Shown here: positions 36,719-43,996 of the stretch, in pieces
How the letters are laid out: each line of letters begins with the position of its first letter
Position numbering within the stretch: position 1 is the stretch's first letter
Source: Micromonospora sp. MH99
Lineage (GTDB): Bacteria; Actinomycetota; Actinomycetes; Mycobacteriales; Micromonosporaceae
Direction of reading: 5' to 3'
DNA length: 64,000 nucleotides
Assembly (NCBI RefSeq): GCF_021442385.1
Contig: NZ_MUZA01000001.1
Span: 239,950 to 303,949, forward strand
Translations under genes and position numbers: made by a program
Notes under the pieces: generated by a model
The model's database searches: none
What the model was told of the DNA's origin: nothing
What the model saw: only the letters and a program-made list of their open reading frames with translations

Positions 36719-38221
36719 TCAGCAGGTCGCGGGTGGAATGCTCTGCTCGTACTGGAAGACGTTGTGCGGGTCGTACTTCGCCTTGACCTTGCGCAGTCGG
36801 TAGAAGTTGGACCCCCAGTAGGCCGACTCCCACTCCGCCATCCCGATGTTCGGCACGTTGACGTAGGCGCCGTCGACGTACGGCCGCAGGGCCTGGCTGA
36901 ACTCGGCGATCCAGGTCTGGGCGACCGGGGTGAGGGCGTCGCCGCTGTCCGGCTCCCCGCGCGTGCCCCAGCCGACGCCCGGCTCGGAGTAGAAGAGCGC
37001 GTCGCGGTGCGGGAACGCGGACCCGCCACGGGGCTCGTGCGCCTGGGCACCGCGGCCGAACGCCTGGAGGAAGAAGTTGCTGTCGTCCGTGGGTGCCTTG
37101 TCCATGAAGGCCCGGACCACACCTATCGCCTTCTTCGGGAACGGCCGGTTGGAGAACTGCGAGAAGAACTTCCAGTTGGCGGGCTCGTCCTCGGTCGGGA
37201 TCTGGAAGCCGTTGTAGATCTCGCCCCAGCCCCCGGTCTGCACGGTGACCTCGGGGCTGCCGATCGAGAGGATCGGCTCCAGCAACTCCCTCGCCTCGGC
37301 CTCCGGACCGTCGGCGAGCACCGCGAACAGCAGGATCTGGGACTTGTGGATCTCGACCTGGGTCCCGAGACGGTAGTCGGTGAACGGAGCGATGCGCTGC
37401 CAGGTGTCGAAGATTTCCTCCAGGTCACCCAGGCCGTCCCAGGTCGCCTGGACGTAGGCGACGCTGTGCAGCGGCGTCACCCGGTAGGTGAGCGAGGTGA
37501 CGATCCCGAAGTTCCCGTTGCCCGCGCCGCGCAGGGCCCAGAGCAGGTCCTCGTGGTTGTGCAGGTCCACCTCGATCGCCTTCGCGCCGTTGGTGCCCCA
37601 CGCGACGACGATCTCCGCCCCGATCAGGCTGTCGCAGGCCATCCCGAGGTAGCGGGTGAGGAAGCCGAGACCGCCGCCGAGGGTCGCGCCGGACAGGCCC
37701 ACGCTTCCCTCCGTCCCGGTGGTCACCGCGAGGTCGTGCTCACCGAGCGCGGTGACCGCCTCCAGTTGGTTGAGCCCGGCGCCCACCCGCGCGGTGCGGC
37801 TCCCGTAGTCGATGTGTGTCGACTTCAGCTCGCTCACGTCGATCACGATGCCGTTGTCGACGTTCGACCAGCCCTCCAGGCTGTGCCGGCCACTGCGCAC
37901 CCGCAGCGCGACGTCGTTCTGCCGCGCCCAGGTCAGGGCGTTGACCACGTCCTGGGTGTTCTGCGCGAAGACGATGACCAGCGGGTAGCGGACGAACAGC
38001 TCGTCCCAGCCGAGGCTCGCGTTCGCGTAGCCGGGATCCTGCGGGCGGACAATGCGCCCGGTCAGCTCCGCCGGCGGACACTCCGCGGTGGAAGACGGAC
38101 CCGGGCCGCCGTCGGCCGCGAACCCCGGGGTGCCGGCGGCCACGATGCCGGGGAAGACCGCGGCCCCCGCGCCGACGGCCGCCGTCGCCTTGAGTACTTC
38201 GCGACGAGATAGGTCGCGCAT
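36719..38221 (-). CDS. Tat-exported FAD-linked (BBE-type) oxidoreductase
   Basis: A secreted flavoprotein of the berberine-bridge/glucooligosaccharide oxidase family (500 aa). The Tat motif SRREVLKATAAVGAG is at the start. The PCMH FAD-binding domain includes VRSGRHSLEGWSN, whose His is the 8-alpha-histidyl FAD attachment site, and GATLGGGLGFLTRY. The Cys of bicovalent relatives, which precedes the GGG loop, is absent here (SVGLSGATLGGG), so I expect a single covalent link. The BBE C-terminal motif (KYDPHNVFQYEQSIPP) is intact. The substrate is probably a sugar or alcohol. ATG 38221 was chosen for the Tat signal. Confidence 0.85.
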   Translation of the reverse strand: MRDLSRREVLKATAAVGAGAAVFPGIVAAGTPGFAADGGPGPSSTAECPPAELTGRIVRPQDPGYANASLGWDELFVRYPLVIVFAQNTQDVVNALTWARQNDVALRVRSGRHSLEGWSNVDNGIVIDVSELKSTHIDYGSRTARVGAGLNQLEAVTALGEHDLAVTTGTEGSVGLSGATLGGGLGFLTRYLGMACDSLIGAEIVVAWGTNGAKAIEVDLHNHEDLLWALRGAGNGNFGIVTSLTYRVTPLHSVAYVQATWDGLGDLEEIFDTWQRIAPFTDYRLGTQVEIHKSQILLFAVLADGPEAEARELLEPILSIGSPEVTVQTGGWGEIYNGFQIPTEDEPANWKFFSQFSNRPFPKKAIGVVRAFMDKAPTDDSNFFLQAFGRGAQAHEPRGGSAFPHRDALFYSEPGVGWGTRGEPDSGDALTPVAQTWIAEFSQALRPYVDGAYVNVPNIGMAEWESAYWGSNFYRLRKVKAKYDPHNVFQYEQSIPPATC

Positions 38222-38531
38222 GGTCCGATCCTCTCGATGTGGGTTCCGCCAGCGATCGACCAGAGTGGTTCTGGCCCGTGGCACGTAACTCACGGTATTA
38301 CGGGAGGCTTATTCGCAGATGAGCCTTTTTGTCCGGAAACTCGGTCGAGTGATCGGGATGGGGCGGTTCATGGTGTGGACGCCCTGCCGAGGGGTAGAGG
38401 GGGTGAGCATGCCGAAGTGAGCGATCTGGCAGGGACTTGGCCGGGCCTGGCCGGGGCGGCCGTCAGGACCGCTACCGAGAACGTGCCGATGCCGTGGTGG
38501 CGGCACCCGGGAATTCGTCGGAGGGAGCGTC
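38222..38531. other. 310-nt divergent intergenic region, no clear element
   Basis: Separates the minus-strand FAD oxidoreductase from the plus-strand molybdopterin enzyme. An imperfect hairpin (GGCTTATTC...GATGAGCC, 38308-38328) is the only structure I noticed; no confident promoter or gene. Confidence 0.4.
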
Positions 38532-40967
38532 GTGGTTGATCGGATCGCCGAGCCGTGGGGCGAGCGGACGCCGTACGGGCCGGGGGATGAGTGGCCGGTG
38601 CGGGTGGACCGCTATCTGGCCGACGGGCGTACCGATGCCGACGTGGACCGGTGGGTGCAGTCGGCGTCGGTGCTGCACTCCAACGGCGACGCCATGGACA
38701 TCGCGGTCGCCGACGGTCGGATCGTCGGCGTGCGGGGTCGGGCGGTGGATCGGGTCAACCGGGGCCGGCTCGACCCCAAGGACCTGTACGGCTGGCAGGC
38801 CAACCACAGCCCGGACCGGCTGACCCGGCCGCTGGTCCGCGACGGCGACCGTCTCGTCGAGGCGGACTGGGACACCGCCATGGGCCGGATCGTGGCCCGC
38901 TCGCGGGAACTCCTCGACTCGCCGGGCGGCTGGGGACGCTTCGGCTTCTACACCTCGGGCCAGCTGTTCCTGGAGGAGTACTACACGCTGGGCGTGATCG
39001 GCAAGGCCGGGCTGGGCACCCCGCACATGGACGGCAACACCCGGCTGTGCACCGCGACGGCGGCGGCGGCGCTGAAGGCGAGCTTCGGCACCGACGGGCA
39101 GCCCGGGTCGTACACCGACGTCGACCACTGTGACGCGATCGCGCTGTGGGGCCACAACGTCGCCGAGACGCAGACGGTGCTGTGGATGCGCATGCTGGAC
39201 CGGCGACGCGGGCCGAATCCGCCGGCGATGCTGGCGGTAGACCCCCGGGCCACCCCGGTCGCCCGGGAGGCCGACCTGCACCTCGCGGTCCGCAACGGCA
39301 CGAACGTCGCCCTGCTGAACGGGTTGCTCCGCGAGATCATTCGGCGCGGCTGGTACGACAGCGACTACGTCGACGCGCACACCATCGGCTTCGACGAGCT
39401 GTGCCGGATCGTCGACGGCTACCCACCGCGCCGGGTCGCCGACATCTGTGACGTGCCGGCCGCCGACGTGGAACGCGCCGCCGAGCTGCTCGGCACGTCC
39501 CAGCGGCTGCTGTCGACCGTGTTGCAGGGTTTCTACCAGTCGAACCAGGCCACCGCCGCGGCCTGCGCCGTCAACAACCTGCACCTGCTCCGGGGCATGA
39601 TCGGGCGCCCCGGCGCCGGGATCTACCAGATGAACGGCCAGCCGACCGCGCAGAACACCCGCGAGACCGGCGCCGACGGCGACCTGCCCGGCCTGCGCAA
39701 CTGGGACAACGAGCGGCACATCGAGGAGCTGGCCCGGCTGTGGAACGTGGATGTCGACACCATCCCGCACTGGGCGCCGCCGACGCACGCCATGCAGATC
39801 TTCCGGTACGCCGAGCAGGGCTCGATCAAACTCCTGTGGATCAGCGCCACCAACCCGGCGGTGTCGTTGCCGGACCTGGCCCGGATCCGGCGGATCCTCG
39901 CCAAGCCGGACCTGTTCGTGGTGGTCCAGGACCTGTTCCTGACCGAGACCGCCGAGCTGGCCGACGTGGTGCTGCCCGGCGCCACCTGGGGCGAGAAGAC
40001 CGGCACGTTCACCAGCGTCGACCGGACGGTGCACATCTCGGACAAGGCCGTCGACCCACCCGGCGAGGCGAAGCCCGACCTGGACATCTTCCTCGACTAC
40101 GCGCGCCGGATGGACTTGCGCGACCGCGACGGGCAGCCGCTGATCCGGTGGACCGGCCCGGAGGAGGTGTTCGAGGCGTGGAAGGAGTGCTCGCGCGGCC
40201 GGCCGTGCGACTACACCGGCATGACCTACGCCAGGCTGCGCGGCGGGTCCGGCATCCAGTGGCCCTGCACCGACGAGCACCCGGACGGCACCGAACGGCT
40301 CTACGCCGACGGGCTGTTCCCCACCGACCCGGACTACTGCGAGACGTACGGCCAGGACCTCGCCACCGGCGCCGAGTTCACCGAGGCGGAGTACCGGGCC
40401 AAGGAACCGAACGGACGGGCGTTCCTGCACACCGTCGACTACCAACCCTCGCCCGAGGTGCCTGACGAGGACCACCCGATGCTGCTGAGCACGGGCCGTA
40501 CGGTCTACCAGTTCCACACCCGCACCAAGACCGGCCGGGCGCCCCAGCTCGACCGGGCGGCCCCGGACGTCTGGGTGGAGCTCAACCCGGCCGACGCCGA
40601 CCGGCTCGGTATCGCCGAGGGCGACGTGGTCGGCATCTCCTCGGCGCGCGGCGCCATCCAGGCCCGCGCCCGGCTGTGCGGCATCCGCCCCGGCGTGGTG
40701 TTCCTGCCGTTCCACTACGGCTACTTCGACCAGGACCCCGCCGACCGCACCCCACGGGCGGCGAACGAGCTGACCATCACCGCCTGGGACCCGGTCTCCA
40801 AGCAGCCCATCTTCAAGGTCGCCGCCGTCGCGGTGGAGAAACTCGCCGACGGGCGGGGCGTACCCTCGCCGGCGCCGACGACCGGCGGCAGCGCGCCGCC
40901 GGCGGACGCCGACGTGCCCGCGACCGTCGGCGGACCGGCCGCCGAGGCCACCAGCGGGAAGGAGTGA
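38532..40967 (+). CDS. molybdopterin oxidoreductase lacking the N-terminal Fe-S cysteines
   Basis: A DMSO-reductase-superfamily protein (811 aa). The usual N-terminal CxxC-xxx-C signature of the [4Fe-4S] domain is replaced: WVQSASVLHSNGDAMDIAV has Ser46, His49 and Asp53 where Cys is expected. The presumed Mo ligand is present, C173 in GNTRLCTATAAAALK. Other blocks (LLRGMIGRPGAGIYQMNGQPT, ELADVVLPGATWGEKTGTF, and a C-terminal molybdopterin-dinucleotide domain with FLPFHYGYFDQ) are intact. It resembles assimilatory nitrate reductase/formate dehydrogenase homologues, but without a cluster, electrons must move differently. GTG 38532 has GGAGGGAG upstream. A small helical protein gene follows after 3 nt. 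Confidence 0.85.
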   Translation: MVDRIAEPWGERTPYGPGDEWPVRVDRYLADGRTDADVDRWVQSASVLHSNGDAMDIAVADGRIVGVRGRAVDRVNRGRLDPKDLYGWQANHSPDRLTRPLVRDGDRLVEADWDTAMGRIVARSRELLDSPGGWGRFGFYTSGQLFLEEYYTLGVIGKAGLGTPHMDGNTRLCTATAAAALKASFGTDGQPGSYTDVDHCDAIALWGHNVAETQTVLWMRMLDRRRGPNPPAMLAVDPRATPVAREADLHLAVRNGTNVALLNGLLREIIRRGWYDSDYVDAHTIGFDELCRIVDGYPPRRVADICDVPAADVERAAELLGTSQRLLSTVLQGFYQSNQATAAACAVNNLHLLRGMIGRPGAGIYQMNGQPTAQNTRETGADGDLPGLRNWDNERHIEELARLWNVDVDTIPHWAPPTHAMQIFRYAEQGSIKLLWISATNPAVSLPDLARIRRILAKPDLFVVVQDLFLTETAELADVVLPGATWGEKTGTFTSVDRTVHISDKAVDPPGEAKPDLDIFLDYARRMDLRDRDGQPLIRWTGPEEVFEAWKECSRGRPCDYTGMTYARLRGGSGIQWPCTDEHPDGTERLYADGLFPTDPDYCETYGQDLATGAEFTEAEYRAKEPNGRAFLHTVDYQPSPEVPDEDHPMLLSTGRTVYQFHTRTKTGRAPQLDRAAPDVWVELNPADADRLGIAEGDVVGISSARGAIQARARLCGIRPGVVFLPFHYGYFDQDPADRTPRAANELTITAWDPVSKQPIFKVAAVAVEKLADGRGVPSPAPTTGGSAPPADADVPATVGGPAAEATSGKE

Positions 40968-40970
40968 GCC

Positions 40971-41429
40971 GTGCACCTCGCCCACTATCTCGGCCTGCTG
41001 CACCGCGCCCAGGTCAATCTCGCCGAGGCGTTCCGGCAGGTCGGCGACGCGCATGCCGAGGAACCCGACGTCCACCACCTCTGCCAGCAGCAGGCGAAGC
41101 GCTGTGCCGCGTACGCTGAGCGCCTGCGCCCGTTCGCCGCCCGCTACTCCGAGGACGCGCCCGCCGAACCCGACCGGCTGCACTCGCAGTTGTTCACGGG
41201 CACCCGCACCGGCGGCATCGGTCTGCTCCGCGATCTGCAGGATCTGTACCTGATGGCCGCCGAGTGTGACATCACCTGGACCGTCGTGGGCCAGGCCGCC
41301 TACGGCGTGCGCGACAAGGACCTGCTCGCGGTGGTGCGCGAGTGCGAGGGGGAGACCGCCATCCAGCTCAAGTGGCTGCGGACGCGGATGAAGTCCGCCG
41401 CGCCGCAGGCGCTCGTCGTGGCGGACTGA
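40971..41429 (+). CDS. small helical partner of the molybdopterin enzyme
   Basis: A 152-residue, probably all-helical protein beginning 3 nt after the molybdoenzyme stop, with the stop-start closeness of a coupled operon. It contains several His/Cys/Glu residues in helices (HLAHYLGLLHRAQ, HHLCQQQAKRC, LMAAECDITW), reminiscent of ferritin-like four-helix bundles, but I do not recognise the family. It could be a maturation chaperone (TorD-like), an electron carrier, or a subunit. It lacks the spaced EXXH pair of a true diiron site, as far as I can see. Confidence 0.65.
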   Translation: MHLAHYLGLLHRAQVNLAEAFRQVGDAHAEEPDVHHLCQQQAKRCAAYAERLRPFAARYSEDAPAEPDRLHSQLFTGTRTGGIGLLRDLQDLYLMAAECDITWTVVGQAAYGVRDKDLLAVVRECEGETAIQLKWLRTRMKSAAPQALVVAD

Positions 41430-41561
41430 TCGGCCGGCACACCGGGGACGTACGGCCTGGGACGACGCCGACTGGCGGCCAGCGGAAAACCTCATTACGG
41501 TGTGACTGGGTCAAGTCACGCGCCCGTCCTGTCAAGGATCTCCAACGGGAGGCGTGTGCCC

Positions 41562-41990
41562 ATGACCGACCGCGTAGAGATGGCGCTCCCGCCTCCGCGG
41601 GCGACATCGACCCGCTCAGCTCGTCGCTACCCGGGTGGGTTGTGGGCGCTGGATGCCCCGGAACGGCCCTTCTCCGTGGCTCGCCACACCGAGCCCGTGA
41701 ACTCGTCTGCCGCGTTCTCCGCCGACCGGCTGATCGTCGCCCCGGCGGGCTACGTCGACATGGACACCGCCCCGCTGCTGGGGGCGGCGCTGACCAACGC
41801 CCTGGACAGCCACCCCGACGTCTGTTGCGATCTCGCGGCTGTCGACTTCTTCAGCGCCGCGGGGGTCCACGTCCTGCTCCTGGCCGCCGACCGGGCCAAG
41901 CGGAGCGGTTCCCGCTTCTCGGTCCGGGGCGCCGGCGGCATCACCCGGCGTGTCCTGCGGATCACCCAGGTGGAGCACCTGTTCGAGTGA
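41562..41990 (+). CDS. STAS-domain anti-sigma-factor antagonist
   Basis: A SpoIIAA-like STAS protein (142 aa) with a 45-residue N-terminal extension. The STAS fold runs from about 55 to the end: LIVAPAGYVDMDTAPLLGAAL, then CCDLAAVDFFSAAGVHVLLLAADRAK, where the Ser of FFSAAG is the phosphorylatable residue in this family. It likely binds an anti-sigma kinase encoded elsewhere, since none adjoins it. GGGAGG precedes ATG 41562, and the frame also opens to 41502. Followed by a bidirectional hairpin. Confidence 0.82.
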   Translation: MTDRVEMALPPPRATSTRSARRYPGGLWALDAPERPFSVARHTEPVNSSAAFSADRLIVAPAGYVDMDTAPLLGAALTNALDSHPDVCCDLAAVDFFSAAGVHVLLLAADRAKRSGSRFSVRGAGGITRRVLRITQVEHLFE

Positions 41991-42025
41991 AGCGTGTTCC
42001 CGCTGCCCTGCCATCGAGTCGGCTT

Positions 42026-42063
42026 CGGTCCTGCGTGGCATCGGTCGACGCCACGCAGGACCG
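42026..42063. terminator. bidirectional hairpin after the STAS gene
   Basis: 14-bp perfect stem (42026-42039 with 42050-42063), loop 10 nt, between convergent STAS and CE4 genes. Confidence 0.78.
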
Positions 42064-42071
42064 TCGCGGCG

Positions 42072-43118
42072 TCAGCCGGCCGTGCAGGAGCGGATCTGCG
42101 GTCGGGCGCTGCTGTTGCCGTTGAACATCGTGGTGAAGCCGAACGTGTTGCCGCTGCCGTTGGGGCGCACGGTCATGACGTAGCCGCTGCTGTCCCAGGT
42201 GGCGTTGCCGTTCCAGATGGTGGAGACCTTCTGCGGCGCGGTGAGGGCGACCACCACCGTCCAGGTGCTGGTGCCGCTGACGGTGACCGAGGTGTTGTAC
42301 CGGTCACCCCAGACGTTCGGCGTCGTCGCCGTCGCCGTGCAACTGCCGCCGGACGGGGGCGGGGTCGTGCTGCTGGGCGGGGGAGTCGTGCTGCCCGGCG
42401 GCGGGGTCGCGCCGTCGGGTGCGACCGCGCGACCGGTGGACGGCGAGATCATGCCGGGGCAGAGATTGCGGCTGGTCAGGTTGGCCACGATCTGGCCGAT
42501 GGCGTCCCGGGTGTTCTGGATCCCGTCGTGCATGAGGATGACCTGGCCGGCCTGGAGACGGCTGGCGTTCGACACGATCTGGCTGACGCTCGCGCCGTTC
42601 CAGTCCTGTGAGTCGACGTCCCAGATCACCTGCCGCATCCCGAGCGACGAGGCGACCGACTGGAGGGTCGAGTTGGTCTCCCCGTACGGCGGCCGGAACA
42701 GCTGCGGCCGGCTGCCGGTCGCGGACTGGATCGCCGAACTCGTCTGGGACAGGTCGGACTGCATCTGGGACTGGCTCATCGACGTCATGTGGGCGTGGCT
42801 CCAGCTGTGGTTGCCGACCCACATGCCGGCGGCCACCTGTGCCTGCGCCGCCGACCTGTTGTTCTGCGCGTTCTGCCCGATGTTGAACATCGTGGCCCGT
42901 ACGCCGTTGGCGCGCAGCACGTTCAGCAGGGCGCTGGTGCTGCCGGTCGGACCGTCGTCGAAGGTGAGCCCGACGTAGCCGTTGCAGGTGGCGGCGCTCG
43001 ACGGGGTCGCGGTGGCCACGACGACGACGCCGCATGTCGCGACGGCGGTGGCGAGGATGGACAGCACCGCACGGAGTCGCCTCGACCGTACGAGCGTGCC
43101 AGCGGAGACAGTGCTCAT
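42072..43118 (-). CDS. secreted CE4 polysaccharide deacetylase with CBM2
   Basis: A NodB-type deacetylase (348 aa) that would remove acetyl groups from xylan or chitin. Signal peptide (1-43), then the CE4 motifs in order: LTFDDGP (motif 1), HSWSHAH (metal-binding His pair), RPPYGE (motif 3), DVDSQDW (motif 4) and LMHDG (motif 5). A short PPPSSTTPPP linker joins a C-terminal CBM2 (about 245-348). CBM2 plus the neighbouring xylanases favour acetylxylan as substrate, though chitin is possible. AAGGGG lies upstream of the ATG, and the promoter 137-178 nt upstream is the shared TTTCCG module. Confidence 0.92.
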   Translation of the reverse strand: MSTVSAGTLVRSRRLRAVLSILATAVATCGVVVVATATPSSAATCNGYVGLTFDDGPTGSTSALLNVLRANGVRATMFNIGQNAQNNRSAAQAQVAAGMWVGNHSWSHAHMTSMSQSQMQSDLSQTSSAIQSATGSRPQLFRPPYGETNSTLQSVASSLGMRQVIWDVDSQDWNGASVSQIVSNASRLQAGQVILMHDGIQNTRDAIGQIVANLTSRNLCPGMISPSTGRAVAPDGATPPPGSTTPPPSSTTPPPSGGSCTATATTPNVWGDRYNTSVTVSGTSTWTVVVALTAPQKVSTIWNGNATWDSSGYVMTVRPNGSGNTFGFTTMFNGNSSARPQIRSCTAG

Positions 43119-43254
43119 CTGTGCCCCTTCTACCGGGTCGGACGCGCCCCGGTGTGTGCGGGCGGCACGGTCCGGTCCGGACGTGTGGGTGGTGGGTGGG
43201 GAGATCGACCGAAGCTCGCCGGGAAGCCGGATCGCATCGACCAGAATGGATCGG

Positions 43255-43296
43255 AGTATTGCAGCGAGAATTCCAACGCGTCAACAATTTCCGGAA
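43255..43296 (-). promoter_or_regulatory. CE4 promoter with shared TTTCCG-like module
   Basis: On the coding strand GTTCCG, 7 nt, TTGACG (43279-43284), then 18 nt and AATACT (43255-43260). The stretch 43280-43296 is identical over 17 nt to 25655-25671. The long gap to the lectin-dehydrogenase gene (43119-43996, 878 nt) also has a GAGCGCTC core (43425-43432) and no convincing gene. Confidence 0.6.
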
Positions 43297-43582
43297 CCCC
43301 TGGCCGGAGCCGTCCGGAGCCGCTCTCGTGCTCGACGTGACCCGGGAGCAGCCGGGATGTCGGCGCAATCGCAACCAGGTGCTCGCAAAGGCCGGACCTT
43401 TCGGCCTCGATTCAGGGAGTCCGAGAGCGCTCGATCCGGAAATCTCCCGGAACTCTCGGCGGAGATCCGACCAATCGATGGCGGCCGTGGCCGAGGCGCC
43501 TGTTGTCGGCTGATTGATCAGGGTCCTGGCCAGGTCCGACAGGCCGCGCGGTGGGCGACACTCGCCAGGTGATTCCGCAATG

Positions 43583-43625
43583 TTTCCGATAAACGTTGAC
43601 AGTGCGCCGACGCGCTACCAATACT
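43583..43625 (+). promoter_or_regulatory. lectin-dehydrogenase promoter with the same module
   Basis: TTTCCG (43583-43588), 7 nt, TTGACA (43596-43601), 18 nt, AATACT (43620-43625). Identical layout to the CE4 promoter on the other strand. A leader of about 370 nt separates it from the start codon at 43997. Confidence 0.55.
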
Positions 43626-43996
43626 TCCGCCATCGACAGACCTTGACGGATGTCGATTCGGGTCGCTCGCGGCGACCTGGTCTGCCGGGCGGCGACGGCA
43701 GCCGGCCGCACCTTGGCCAACGGTCTCACGCAGGGCGAGCTGACCGCCGGCCGGATCGCCCCGCACGGCGGGCTGGGCGGTCCGGCCGCCGGGTCGGATC
43801 ACGTCGGCGCCCCGCGCGCCTGTCCCGACCGGCGGCGGCGACCCCGTTGATCGGTTTGTCCCCGATCGAACGACATCGTTTGACATGTGCCGCGAATCCA
43901 TCTTTGATGGTCGATGTTGCTTCTCGTCGGTCCGGTCGGGCGCTGGGTCGTCCGGCGTGGGGTCGGGCCGTTCGATGCCCCGACCCTGGAGGACGG

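Noticed and set aside
38308..38328. Imperfect hairpin upstream of the molybdoenzyme considered as a molybdenum-cofactor riboswitch
   Set aside because: Far too small and simple for that motif, and no conserved bases were recognised.
43425..43432. GAGCGCTC core considered as a second CebR box
   Set aside because: Flanking bases do not extend the palindrome, and the match to the CebR box is poor.
43518..43901. Open frame (127 codons) in the long gap before the lectin-dehydrogenase
   Set aside because: Low-complexity Arg/Pro/Gly content, no ribosome-binding site, and it overlaps the promoter of the plus-strand gene.
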